In this document: in pieces, positions 27,336 through 35,150 of the stretch
Layout: each line of letters starts with the position of its first letter
Position numbering within the stretch: position 1 is the stretch's first letter
Assembly (NCBI GenBank): GCA_963676605.2
Contig: CAXXSP010000047.1
Coordinates: forward strand, 76,026-140,025
Length of the DNA stretch: 64,000 bases
Direction: 5' to 3'
Source of the DNA: SABI01 sp963676605
GTDB taxonomy: Bacteria; Spirochaetota; Spirochaetia; Sphaerochaetales; Sphaerochaetaceae
Program-made: the position numbers and the translations under genes
Notes under the pieces: generated by a model
Database searches by the model: none
Told to the model about the DNA's origin: nothing
Seen by the model: only the letters and a program-made list of their open reading frames with translations

Positions 27336-28635
27336 TATGAAGTGATTCCTGACGTCCTGAATAAAAGTGGACTTTCCCGCCCTGAAACAGGACATCGATC
27401 TCCTGACCATACATGATGACCATATCATCCCATGCTTTGACAGGCTCCATGACATTCAGCTCCATCGCGTAACAGGTTGAATCATGAATGATTCGTTCAC
27501 CACTACCCTCGACAAACACCTGATTCCCGAAACTTCCGATTGTCGGTCCCGGGCCGTGTCCGTAGATTCCGATCGGGTGTGAATAGATCATCGGCCTTGA
27601 AATCCCTTCCTTCTTAGCCTTTTCAAGAGCGTCACGGAGAATCTCATTTCCGCTGCGTCCCTCAGAGAAGCACTCAGAGAGGATGTCCTGCACCCGTGCG
27701 GCACGGGAATGAATACGGTTCAGTTCGGTAATGAGCACTTCATCATCATCGGTTCCCGATACATAAGCCATCTCCTGCACATCCGAACAGAGCCCGCCGT
27801 AGACAACACCGAAATCACAGTGGAGGAGGTCCCCTTCCCTGATCACCTCCCGGTCATCATCAAGGTGAGAAGACCCTTTCCGACGTATCCAGACAGTTGC
27901 ATCGAACCAGGGAGGCATCCCCATCTTCGTCGCCGTCTCCATCAGGAAGAACCGGGCTTCTCCTATCGTTGTCCTGCCGGGAACAATGGTCTCCCGGCTG
28001 TAACATAACCTGATGATCTCACGGGTTTCGTCTGTCATATACTTCATGAGGCTGAGCTCTTTCTCCGTCCGAGTCTCCAGCCATCTTACCGTTACATCCT
28101 CAGCAGAGATCAGGCGGGAAAGATACACCTCATCCAGATCTGCACGAAGCCGTTCCCAGTTAGTTTGTGACAGACCATCCGAGAAGGGTGTGTTCTGTGA
28201 GATATCGAGAGAGATCGTCTCAGGAGATACCTCTCTCACAATACGTGCGATACATGTGTAGATATTCTCCTCGGGAAGATTCCGAATCATTTCTAGATCA
28301 TAATCCTGTGCAAAGTTCGTATAGAACGCCTCCCAGTCGAAACCTTCAGGTTTCAGCAGCACAGGAGTATAGAACTGATCTATGGTGAAATCGGGCTTTG
28401 AAACTATCAGGCGCTTTACGTCCTTTCCTACTCTGTAGAAGATGAACGCGGACGTCCGTCGTGCATGAAAAAAACTGCTTGGCAGCAGAGATCGTACACA
28501 GGGACCTTCATTATACTCGTCACCAATCACAATCCACATATCGGTGCCTGTCTCTTCCATAACTCTGGGAAGAAGCGTCTCCAGTCTCTCCTTCAGAATC
28601 TCGTCTCTCAGAGAAAATAATTGCTGTAATGTCAT
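27328..28635 (-). CDS. M24 family metallopeptidase, divergent third member
   Basis: A 435-residue protein with a creatinase N-domain (about residues 1-200) and a pita-bread domain. The metal ligands appear as CDFGVVYGGLCSD, His in GIYGHGPGPTIG, Glu in YAMELNVMEPV and the later GQEIDV. This arrangement is a separate subgroup from the two operon copies, with longer inserts. The ATG at 28635 has a GGAGA site ahead, so an upstream in-frame start is rejected. It points against the peptide operon and overlaps its last gene by eight bases at the 3' ends. It is probably also an aminopeptidase or prolidase. Confidence 0.88.
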   Translation of the reverse strand: MTLQQLFSLRDEILKERLETLLPRVMEETGTDMWIVIGDEYNEGPCVRSLLPSSFFHARRTSAFIFYRVGKDVKRLIVSKPDFTIDQFYTPVLLKPEGFDWEAFYTNFAQDYDLEMIRNLPEENIYTCIARIVREVSPETISLDISQNTPFSDGLSQTNWERLRADLDEVYLSRLISAEDVTVRWLETRTEKELSLMKYMTDETREIIRLCYSRETIVPGRTTIGEARFFLMETATKMGMPPWFDATVWIRRKGSSHLDDDREVIREGDLLHCDFGVVYGGLCSDVQEMAYVSGTDDDEVLITELNRIHSRAARVQDILSECFSEGRSGNEILRDALEKAKKEGISRPMIYSHPIGIYGHGPGPTIGSFGNQVFVEGSGERIIHDSTCYAMELNVMEPVKAWDDMVIMYGQEIDVLFQGGKVHFYSGRQESLHII

Positions 28636-28760
28636 GGGGAAGTCTCCTACAGAAAAAGAGTAGCATGAATAAGATATCGTTGTCAGCAAATCAGGTAAAC
28701 ATAAAAGAGATCAACCGTAAACGAGTCAGGAATAATCAATTTTCACCTTTCACTTTCTGA

Positions 28761-28795
28761 TATAATGGCTGCTGCAGAGATAAAGAGCAGCAGCC
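28761..28795. terminator. Hairpin after the 90-residue protein gene, overlapping a TATAAT box
   Basis: A perfect nine-base-pair stem (28767-28775 and 28787-28795) lies nine bases past the stop of the minus-strand gene. On the plus strand it is followed by CTTTTT and preceded by the extended -10 element TGATATAAT (28758-28766). It may serve as a terminator in one or both directions. Confidence 0.45.
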
Positions 28796-28803
28796 TCGCC
28801 TTT

Positions 28804-29076
28804 TTACATATGATCCTCTAGCCATTTCATGACTTTTTCCTGACTGCGAATATCAGAGGGAAGCTGGTCATGAATCAGCTTTTCTATGACCAACCCTGTA
28901 GTTTTCAGTTTGTACTCGTGTTTCTCAGCAAACGAGTTGATCAGATAGAGAACTTCATAGCCTTCGTTTCTATTCAAGAGTGTACTGTCCGGTTTACCGG
29001 TGACTTTCGGGTCATCCTTACCATACACAGTCCATGAATAGGTGTAATTTAGATCGCCTTTTTCTAGTAACGCCAT
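28804..29076 (-). CDS. Hypothetical protein of 90 residues
   Basis: The family is not recognised. The protein begins MALLEKGDLNYTYSW and ends with a predicted amphipathic helix (SQEKVMKWLEDHM). The composition is typical of a small soluble cytoplasmic protein, with no cysteines and no membrane segment. A strong purine-rich site (GGGGGGA) stands ahead of the ATG. It lies nine bases after the Cys-rich gene on the same strand, so they form a two-gene unit. A short alpha/beta protein of accessory-region type is likely; a role in DNA or phage response is only suggested by the neighbouring defence pair. Confidence 0.65.
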   Translation of the reverse strand: MALLEKGDLNYTYSWTVYGKDDPKVTGKPDSTLLNRNEGYEVLYLINSFAEKHEYKLKTTGLVIEKLIHDQLPSDIRSQEKVMKWLEDHM

Positions 29077-29085
29077 GTATCCCCC

Positions 29086-29292
29086 CTAGCCTCTATGACA
29101 TGCGCGGGAACAGAAGTAACATCCATCTGCTTGAGAATCTGTTTCCTTTGCCTTTCTTACAGCACCGAAACAATCAGTAAACTCACCCAGATATTCTCTA
29201 TTTTCAGGAGCTGGCATCCAAGCACATCCTTCTTTATGCACTTCATGATCTCCATTCGACTGCGCATTCTTATTCTTGTAATAACTACTCAT
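29086..29292 (-). CDS. Small Cys-rich protein of a widespread uncharacterised family
   Basis: A 68-residue protein starting at the ATG preceded by ACGGAG. The pattern is HEVHKEGCAW-x4-ENREYLGEF-x2-C, then DGCYFCSRACH at the end. I recall this layout, ending in a CxxC-x3-CH-like block, from a family of small unnamed proteins scattered in bacterial accessory DNA, where it is annotated as hypothetical. The Cys and His residues could bind one zinc ion. It is co-transcribed with the 90-residue protein. Presence next to a defence pair fits accessory, transferable DNA. Confidence 0.7.
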   Translation of the reverse strand: MSSYYKNKNAQSNGDHEVHKEGCAWMPAPENREYLGEFTDCFGAVRKAKETDSQADGCYFCSRACHRG

Positions 29293-29553
29293 TATATACT
29301 CCGTAGAGGTTGGAGCATGTATGGGAACGTTTTTAACCAATTATCCTTTCCATGAAGATGAAATAGACACCGTCACTTAAGGCGGCACAATGCTCTCCCT
29401 TCCGGCACATGAGCGCACTGGAAAATCAATAGATGAATCGGACAGAATATCTCTGTTGTTGTACCGACACAGCTTCAGAATCCCGATCATGGAATTCTGC
29501 GCCACTTCTCTTATTCCCATCTCTTGCTCCTCGCCCGAGTTCCGGATGGTTCA

Positions 29554-29674
29554 TTGACAATGCATTGAATTATTATTACCCTGCATGGACCTATAACGAT
29601 TAAATCATCCGGGTTCTACTCGGTCTTTTAATTGGTTATTCCGGCTCCGACTGATCCTCGGAGCCTTCTTTTTT
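29554..29674 (+). ncRNA. Candidate small RNA with its own promoter and terminator
   Basis: TTGACA at 29554-29559 is followed after 17 bases by a weak -10 (TACCCT). About 60 bases on, a hairpin region (roughly 29597-29635, ATTAAA and CCG pairing with TTTAAT and CGG) precedes a strong terminator. No open frame with a ribosome site fits between. The transcript would be about 85-90 bases. This is a prediction from structure only. The rest of 29293-29826 holds no gene that I can support. Confidence 0.35.
29643..29674 (+). terminator. Rho-independent terminator
   Basis: GGCTCCGA (29643-29650) pairs perfectly with TCGGAGCC (29658-29665) and is followed by TTCTTTTTT. No + strand gene precedes it within 15 kb of continuous transcription, which supports a short transcript starting nearby. 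Confidence 0.85.
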
Positions 29675-29685
29675 AAAGATAAGAA

Positions 29686-29760
29686 CATATTTATGAATCG
29701 TCAATGAATTTTTTAAACATTTCCCATATATAACTGGTAACAGTATTCATATTTGTGAAT
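29686..29760. promoter_or_regulatory. Direct repeat upstream of the defence pair
   Basis: CATATTTATGAAT (29686-29698) recurs as CATATTTGTGAAT (29748-29760), one mismatch in 13, 62 bases apart. The second copy contains ATTCA and TGAAT as an inverted repeat. It lies in A/T-rich DNA just ahead of the ATPase gene and may bind a regulator. Confidence 0.35.
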
Positions 29761-29826
29761 TTATGGTATATTTATAGTTGATTTCCGTCTTTCAGCCTAA
29801 TATTGAACGGAAAATTGAGAGGCTAT

Positions 29827-31083
29827 ATGATACTTGAATTCTCAGTTAAAAATTATACATCAATAAAAGAAACAGCTACGCTGAGCTTTGAAGCAACAAA
29901 CGATACTTCGCATCTGGAAGAGCATACCGTCCTACGTGGAAATAAACGTATCCTAAAAACCGCGATGCTTATCGGACCGAACGCTTCGGGGAAGACAAAC
30001 CTGCTGAATGCCCTTCGGTTCTTTCTGAATTACATAGAAAACTCATTCACCACGTTGAAACCCAATAGCAGGACGGGCGTATCACCTTTCGCCTTTGATC
30101 CTGTTGATAAAGATTCCCCGACTGAGTTTGCCCTCACATTCTTCATCGATCAGATAAAGTACGAGTATAGGCTCCATCTCACTTCCCACGCTGTCATATT
30201 CGAGGAATTGAATTATTCCCCCAAAGGACAGAAAAAACTGATGTATCGGCGCGATTCCGCGAAGGAAACTCCGTTCACCTGGGGAGATTCTTTCGGAGGA
30301 AACAGGAATGAGACGGCAGCGATGACATTAGCAAACATTCCTTTTCTCACTGCAGCAGCTCAGCTTAATCACCCCCTCCTCAAACAAGTATTTTCCTGGT
30401 TCCAGGGACATCGAATGCCATTTATCTCTCCAGATCCATCCCAGTCCATTTCACGAGCAACTTCCGAATACATATTCAAGCATCCTGAGATGAAAGATGA
30501 CATACTGACCCTTCTCAAAGGTGCAGATCTCTCTCATATAGAGGATATTGCTGTGAGGGAACGGGAGATAGAAAAGGATTTCCTTGATTTTCTCACTGAA
30601 GATGCTAAAAAGGAATTACTTTCAGATAATGAAAACCCCTCTCTCTTTGAAGTAGAGTTCATCCATAGCTATGGAGGAACACGTACGTCATTACCTCTCA
30701 GGAATGAATCAAGAGGAACGCAGCGACTATATGCCCTCTCGGTCCCTTTCCTTCTCTCAACTGAAGCCGACAGGCTCATCATGGTCGATGAGCTGGATAC
30801 GTCTCTTCATCAGGAAGTACTCCACCTGTTCATCAAGGCATTTATACAAAGGAGTCGGGGTGCTCAGCTGATATTCACCTGCCATAATCTTGATATCTTG
30901 GAAACAGATATTCTCAGGCGTGATGAGATCTGGCTGTGCGATAAAGATTATGAGAGCGGAGGAAGTGTGTATCAATGTGTATCTGACTTTACCGGAATCA
31001 GAAAAGATGCATCTCTTCGACGGGTATACCTTGCAGGAAAACTTGGGTCCCGTCCAATCACCGATATCACCTTGCTCGATTGA
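29827..31083 (+). CDS. RloA/AbiLi-like AAA ATPase of a two-gene phage-defence module
   Basis: A 418-residue ABC/SMC-class ATPase (AAA_15/AAA_21 type). Walker A is GPNASGKTNLL at about residues 45-55. The signature-like region is LRNESRGTQRLYAL, Walker B is RLIMVDELDTSLH and the switch His is in FTCHN. Proteins of this type pair with RloB in the AbiL abortive-infection system and resemble the ATPases of PARIS and OLD-family systems. The ATG at 29827 has GAGAGG ahead; an in-frame TTG at 29803 is less likely. It ends three bases before the ATG of the RloB-like gene. The flanks are A/T-richer than the operons around. Confidence 0.85.
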   Translation: MILEFSVKNYTSIKETATLSFEATNDTSHLEEHTVLRGNKRILKTAMLIGPNASGKTNLLNALRFFLNYIENSFTTLKPNSRTGVSPFAFDPVDKDSPTEFALTFFIDQIKYEYRLHLTSHAVIFEELNYSPKGQKKLMYRRDSAKETPFTWGDSFGGNRNETAAMTLANIPFLTAAAQLNHPLLKQVFSWFQGHRMPFISPDPSQSISRATSEYIFKHPEMKDDILTLLKGADLSHIEDIAVREREIEKDFLDFLTEDAKKELLSDNENPSLFEVEFIHSYGGTRTSLPLRNESRGTQRLYALSVPFLLSTEADRLIMVDELDTSLHQEVLHLFIKAFIQRSRGAQLIFTCHNLDILETDILRRDEIWLCDKDYESGGSVYQCVSDFTGIRKDASLRRVYLAGKLGSRPITDITLLD

Positions 31084-31085
31084 TC

Positions 31086-31697
31086 ATGGCAAGACAATCA
31101 AAAAGAACACAGACACGGGAAAGTATGCCCATTGTTGTAGAAGGATATACAGAAAAAATCTATTTCAGTCAGATGCGTCAGGCTCTTCGTATGCAGAATC
31201 TTTCTATCGAACCCAAACTTTCACCGAAGAACGATCCTCTTAATATCATAGAGACTGCAGAAAAAGAGATGAATAGAGCTGATTTTGATCATGTATGGTG
31301 CATTTTTGATTCAGACACGCTCTCTTCAGCTACATTCCGGGAAGCTATGAGAAAAGCTCAAAATTCAGGGATTCACATTGCTGACTCGTTACCCTGTTTC
31401 GAACTCTGGTTCCTTCTTCATTTTCGTTTCACTTCACGCCAGTATGAGAAATGCTCTCAGGTAATACATGAATTACACTCACACGTTGAAGGATATAGTA
31501 AAAATCAGGCATGGCTGAAGCAGAAGAATATGTTTTCGACGTATCGGGACAGAATTGGAAAAGCGATAGACAATGCAAAAAAACTTGAACGGTTCTCGAC
31601 AGATAATAATCTGGTGCACGAGACTACCTGTGAAGTCTTCCGAATTATTGAAGAGATTCAGAGAATGTATGGAGACACCCTATTCTCTTCTGCATAG
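31086..31697 (+). CDS. RloB/AbiLii-like effector protein
   Basis: A 203-residue protein of the RloB family, thought to be a TOPRIM-like nuclease partner of the adjacent ATPase. The N-terminal PIVVEGYTEKIYFSQM matches the TOPRIM Glu strand, VWCIFDSD the DxD strand, and the PCFELWFLLHF segment is a hallmark of RloB. The ATG at 31086 is used; an upstream in-frame TTG (31080) overlaps the ATPase stop. Acidic residues expected at the active site are present. In related systems the ATPase senses a phage product and releases the effector. Confidence 0.85.
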   Translation: MARQSKRTQTRESMPIVVEGYTEKIYFSQMRQALRMQNLSIEPKLSPKNDPLNIIETAEKEMNRADFDHVWCIFDSDTLSSATFREAMRKAQNSGIHIADSLPCFELWFLLHFRFTSRQYEKCSQVIHELHSHVEGYSKNQAWLKQKNMFSTYRDRIGKAIDNAKKLERFSTDNNLVHETTCEVFRIIEEIQRMYGDTLFSSA

Positions 31698-31779
31698 CTT
31701 TAAAGTGTGGTTTAACCTTCGAGGATCAATCCGTAAAAACTATATAAGGACCGTCACAGGTTTTTCATTTTCTCTAGAA

Positions 31780-32283
31780 TCAGGATACAGGCCAGACGTG
31801 ACAGGTTCCGTTGAAGAACTGTCCCATCTGCTCCTCTGCAACACCCTCTTCCCTCTCTCCGGTGAATGACAGATGGGAAAGAGCTGTATAGGCTCCCTGT
31901 ATAATAGCCGGACCCATGGAAATAATGAGATGGGTCAGGTGGGCACAGCCTTTTTCACCTCCGGTGAGTTCCAGCACCTTTCTGGTGAATCCCGAGGTGA
32001 TGGTCAGACCTATAAGAGATTCATATACTGGAGCAATATTTCCGCAGTTCTCTGCCGGATAAATTTGAAATGAGACTGATATTTCCTGTATGGCAAATGT
32101 TTCGAGGTCAACGGTAAGGACTGCTCCAATGGAATGAAATATCCCCGGATCTGCTACCTCTGATTGATAAGGAAGAAATGAGACGTCACGGTCATCGACA
32201 AGCCGTCCCTGTGCTATGAGGTGTTTCTTCTGTTCATCAAAATACATATCGGTGGACAATGTCCGGTTCGCTATTTTTTTCAT
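31780..32283 (-). CDS. DUF2889 family protein
   Basis: A 167-residue protein matching the DUF2889 pattern: an early DMYFDEQKKHLIAQGRLVDDRD segment and the late GCAHLTHLI motif with Cys and His that may bind metal. No biochemical role is known to me for the family. It is soluble with no signal peptide. It lies between the defence pair (convergent) and the symporter gene on the same strand upstream, separated by a hairpin, so it is probably transcribed alone. Confidence 0.8.
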   Translation of the reverse strand: MKKIANRTLSTDMYFDEQKKHLIAQGRLVDDRDVSFLPYQSEVADPGIFHSIGAVLTVDLETFAIQEISVSFQIYPAENCGNIAPVYESLIGLTITSGFTRKVLELTGGEKGCAHLTHLIISMGPAIIQGAYTALSHLSFTGEREEGVAEEQMGQFFNGTCHVWPVS

Positions 32284-32342
32284 GATTACTCCTCACATCG
32301 TGCTTTCTCAGAGGCCAGAATTATCCTTAATATAAGAAATTG

Positions 32343-32368
32343 AAGGCGCCTCTGCAAAGAAGCGCCTT
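32343..32368 (-). terminator. Terminator-like hairpin after the symporter gene
   Basis: AAGGCGC (32343-32349) and GCGCCTT (32362-32368) form a perfect seven-base-pair stem. On the minus strand a T-rich sequence follows. It separates the symporter gene from the DUF2889 gene. Confidence 0.6.
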
Positions 32369-32387
32369 GGGATAATGATGATATTCC

Positions 32388-33746
32388 TTATTTCAGTATG
32401 CCTACACTTGCAAGGAACACGATGAAAATAAAGATAGGGACAACCCATTTAACAAGGTTGAACCAGCTGACCGAAAGTTTTGGGTTCAGCTGACCGTCGT
32501 TGGATACTTCTGCGACAGCTCCTTTCTTCTTCCAGAACCAACCTACTGCGATGGCTCCGCCGAGAGCGCCGAGAGGCAGAGAGATGTTACTTCCGAAATA
32601 ATCGAAGAGACCGAAGATATTCATTCCGAAGACCTGGAAATCACCCCAGATACCGAAACTGAAGCTTACGGCGATACCGAGGACGAAGGAGATTCCGCCT
32701 ACGATAAGAGCTGCTTTCGGACGTGAGATATTTTTCTTCTCGATAATGTAGGAGACAGGCATCTCAAGAATTGAGATTGAGCTTGTGAGTGCCGCAATGA
32801 ATACCAGAACGTAGAAAATAAAGCTGAACAAACCGCCGGCGGGCATTTGAGAGAAGACTGCGGGCAGTGAGATGAACAGCAGGCCGACGCCCTGTGAGGG
32901 TTCCATAGAGAATGCGAAGACTGCGGGGAAAATCATGAAACCGGCAAGGATTGCTACGAGGGTATCGGTAAGCGAGACCTGCAGAGCGGTCTTTATCAGA
33001 TTTTCCTTTTTGTTCAGGTAACTGGCATAGGTGACCATACCGGACATACCGACACTTAGGGAGAAGAATACCTGACCGAGGGCTGCAACCCAGGTTCCTG
33101 CTGTGATCTTCGAGAAATCGGGAGTGAGATACCACTTAATTCCTTCTACAGCTCCGGGAAGAGTCACGGCACGAAGAAGGAGAATAATCATCATCACGAA
33201 CAGAGCAGGCATCAGGATTTTGGTATACTTTTCAATACCGCCGCTGATTCCTTTCGCAATAATGTAAACGGTGGCTGCCATGAACAGCAGATGATACAGA
33301 AGAGGAAGCCCGGGATTCCCGATGAATGCTCCGAAGACTCCACCCATCTCATCGGGGGAGAGAGACACGAGTCCTGTGATCGATTTGATGGAATAATGGA
33401 TTGTCCATCCGCCGACGACCGAAAAATAGGACAGGAAGATGAAGGCTGAGAAAAACCCCAGATATCCAATCCACTGCATCGCAGGGTGAATCTTCTTATA
33501 ACTATCGACCGCATTCGCCTTTCCGTGACGTCCGACCGAGAATTCAACAAGGAGAAGACTTACACCGACCACTACCATGATAAACAGGTAGACAAGAACA
33601 AATGCACCTCCACCGCTTGTTCCCGTCATGTAAGGGAATCTCCACAGATTTCCCAAACCCACCGCAGATCCCGCAGTTGCCAGAACAAACCCGAGATTAG
33701 ACTTGAATGAATCTCTGGTTTTCGTTGTAGACAGGTTTTCCGACAT
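32388..33746 (-). CDS. Sodium-dependent transporter, SNF family (amino acid symporter)
   Basis: A 452-residue neurotransmitter:sodium symporter of the LeuT fold. The TM1 hallmark GSAVGLGNLWRFPYMTG, where the substrate and sodium sites unwind the helix, is at about residues 26-42. About eleven membrane segments are visible, fitting the bacterial tryptophan/leucine-type members. The ATG at 33746 has AGGAGTG ahead. The gene starts 63 bases after the homocitrate-synthase-like gene on the same strand, so the transported amino acid may be a precursor or product of that pathway. Substrate is not evident. Confidence 0.93.
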   Translation of the reverse strand: MSENLSTTKTRDSFKSNLGFVLATAGSAVGLGNLWRFPYMTGTSGGGAFVLVYLFIMVVVGVSLLLVEFSVGRHGKANAVDSYKKIHPAMQWIGYLGFFSAFIFLSYFSVVGGWTIHYSIKSITGLVSLSPDEMGGVFGAFIGNPGLPLLYHLLFMAATVYIIAKGISGGIEKYTKILMPALFVMMIILLLRAVTLPGAVEGIKWYLTPDFSKITAGTWVAALGQVFFSLSVGMSGMVTYASYLNKKENLIKTALQVSLTDTLVAILAGFMIFPAVFAFSMEPSQGVGLLFISLPAVFSQMPAGGLFSFIFYVLVFIAALTSSISILEMPVSYIIEKKNISRPKAALIVGGISFVLGIAVSFSFGIWGDFQVFGMNIFGLFDYFGSNISLPLGALGGAIAVGWFWKKKGAVAEVSNDGQLNPKLSVSWFNLVKWVVPIFIFIVFLASVGILK

Positions 33747-33770
33747 ATAACACTCCTTTTCTATGTATAT

Positions 33771-33795
33771 TGTACACGGCACAGTGCTCTGTACA
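33771..33795. promoter_or_regulatory. Pair of TGTACA palindromes between two genes
   Basis: TGTACA occurs at 33771-33776 and 33790-33795, 19 bases centre to centre, in the short gap between the synthase-like gene and the symporter gene. The separation is near two helical turns, which fits a protein dimer site. Confidence 0.3.
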
Positions 33796-33808
33796 GTGTA
33801 GATTTTCT

Positions 33809-35020
33809 TTATGAAAGCTCTTTCACGAGAGAAAGAAATTCTTCGCTCGTAATATCACGTTTAAGAGAAATCGCAAGACTCTTCACCCGTTTGAGCAGCA
33901 CTTCCTCCTGCTCCTCAGTGACTGCAACCTGATGGTTTTTCAGCCACAGCTGAAGGTTATCCTTTCCGCTCTTCTTTCCGAGATAGATCTCAGGTTCATG
34001 CTGGCCGGTCATACTCCAGTGGTAGGGAAGCATGGCAAGAGGTTTCGTATCCTTGCAGTTGAGCCAGAGACTTGAAGGAAGACCGGTTTCCCAGCCGAAG
34101 ATTCGGTCTCCCACCACAGCTTTATTCGCCTGGCACTTGAAATTGGAAAGGCCTTCCACCATGAGACTCAGTTCTTTCAGTTTTTCAGTCTTTATTCCGG
34201 TATTGATGCCGTATAGAGCTTCGAGAGCCATGGCAACCGGCTCAAGACCGGCTCCTCCTGCCCTTTCCCCGATACCATTAACTGAAACGTGACAGACCTC
34301 AGCACCCGCGGCGAGTCCGGCTATCGTAGTGGCGACTCCCATACCGAAATCATCATGAAAATGAACCTCCACCGGCTGACTGAACCGTTCTTTCATCTTC
34401 CTGACACGATAGGCAGCCCCTTCGGGACTGAAAGCACCAAACGTATCGACAAGGGCAACGGAGTCCATGTGACCGTCTTCCTCGATCGCCTGAAGGGTAT
34501 CAAGAAGAAAATCCATTCCAGCTCGGCTCGAGTCGGCAGGGAAGAATGTCACATAAAGACCTAGTTCATGAGCTGCAGTGGTCGCTTCGATGGCTGCCTT
34601 GATGGCTTTCTCAGCTGACCATTTCTTTCCGAATTTCAGAAGGTGTTCGCTTCCAGGCACTTCAGCAAGTACTCCGTATACCCCGCAGCTTTTTGCGAGC
34701 TCCATATCCTGAACCATGTTTCTCACAAAACAGAAGGTTTTGGGTCCCAGATTAAGGTCGGCGATCTCTCTGATCGCGTCAGCATCTTCACTGCTTACCG
34801 CAGGAGTTCCGGCTTCAATGCGATGCACGCCCGCCTCTGCAAGCTTTCGTGCAATAGCAACTTTATCTTCCCTAGTGAAAACGATTGATGGCTGCTGTTC
34901 TCCGTCTCTCAGGGTGGTGTCCAGGATTTCCAGATTCTTCGGGAAATTGAATCCATTCATCACATCCTGAGCGTAGTTCGACGGGCTTACCCACCATTTG
35001 TTCTCTTCATGAAAACCCAT
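33809..35020 (-). CDS. Homocitrate/isopropylmalate/citramalate synthase-like enzyme (HMGL-like)
   Basis: A 403-residue TIM-barrel carbon-carbon lyase or synthase. The family opening DTTLRDGEQQP is near residue 33, the metal-binding HFHDDFGMG near residue 220, and GIGERAGGAG is the synthase G-box. Relatives condense acetyl-CoA with a 2-keto acid. No C-terminal regulatory domain is present, as in homocitrate-synthase-like forms. The ATG at 35020 has GGAGG ahead. Which keto acid is used is not clear. It is divergent from the formyltransferase-acyl-CoA synthetase gene across a regulatory gap, and the symporter follows. Confidence 0.88.
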   Translation of the reverse strand: MGFHEENKWWVSPSNYAQDVMNGFNFPKNLEILDTTLRDGEQQPSIVFTREDKVAIARKLAEAGVHRIEAGTPAVSSEDADAIREIADLNLGPKTFCFVRNMVQDMELAKSCGVYGVLAEVPGSEHLLKFGKKWSAEKAIKAAIEATTAAHELGLYVTFFPADSSRAGMDFLLDTLQAIEEDGHMDSVALVDTFGAFSPEGAAYRVRKMKERFSQPVEVHFHDDFGMGVATTIAGLAAGAEVCHVSVNGIGERAGGAGLEPVAMALEALYGINTGIKTEKLKELSLMVEGLSNFKCQANKAVVGDRIFGWETGLPSSLWLNCKDTKPLAMLPYHWSMTGQHEPEIYLGKKSGKDNLQLWLKNHQVAVTEEQEEVLLKRVKSLAISLKRDITSEEFLSLVKELS

Positions 35021-35067
35021 TGTTATACCTCCATGGCAGTCCTGATATTCAAAGTATGAAAACGCTG

Positions 35068-35095
35068 TTGACAACGTCAGGAATTATCTTATACC
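35068..35095 (+). promoter_or_regulatory. Promoter of the fusion-enzyme gene
   Basis: TTGACA (35068-35073) and TATACC (35090-35095) are 16 bases apart. Transcription would start near 35102, giving a leader of about 50 bases that contains the repeated element below. Confidence 0.7.
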
Positions 35096-35106
35096 ATGTT
35101 TCCATA

Positions 35107-35139
35107 GTTTGTCAAAAGAATTTATAAGGTTTGTCAAAA
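35107..35139 (+). promoter_or_regulatory. Tandem GTTTGTCAAAA elements in the leader
   Basis: GTTTGTCAAAA occurs at 35107-35117 and 35129-35139. The 22-base period is two helical turns, so both copies face the same side of the DNA. They lie between the transcription start and the ribosome site, which fits a repressor site. Confidence 0.55.
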
Positions 35140-35150
35140 AAGAGGTGTTA

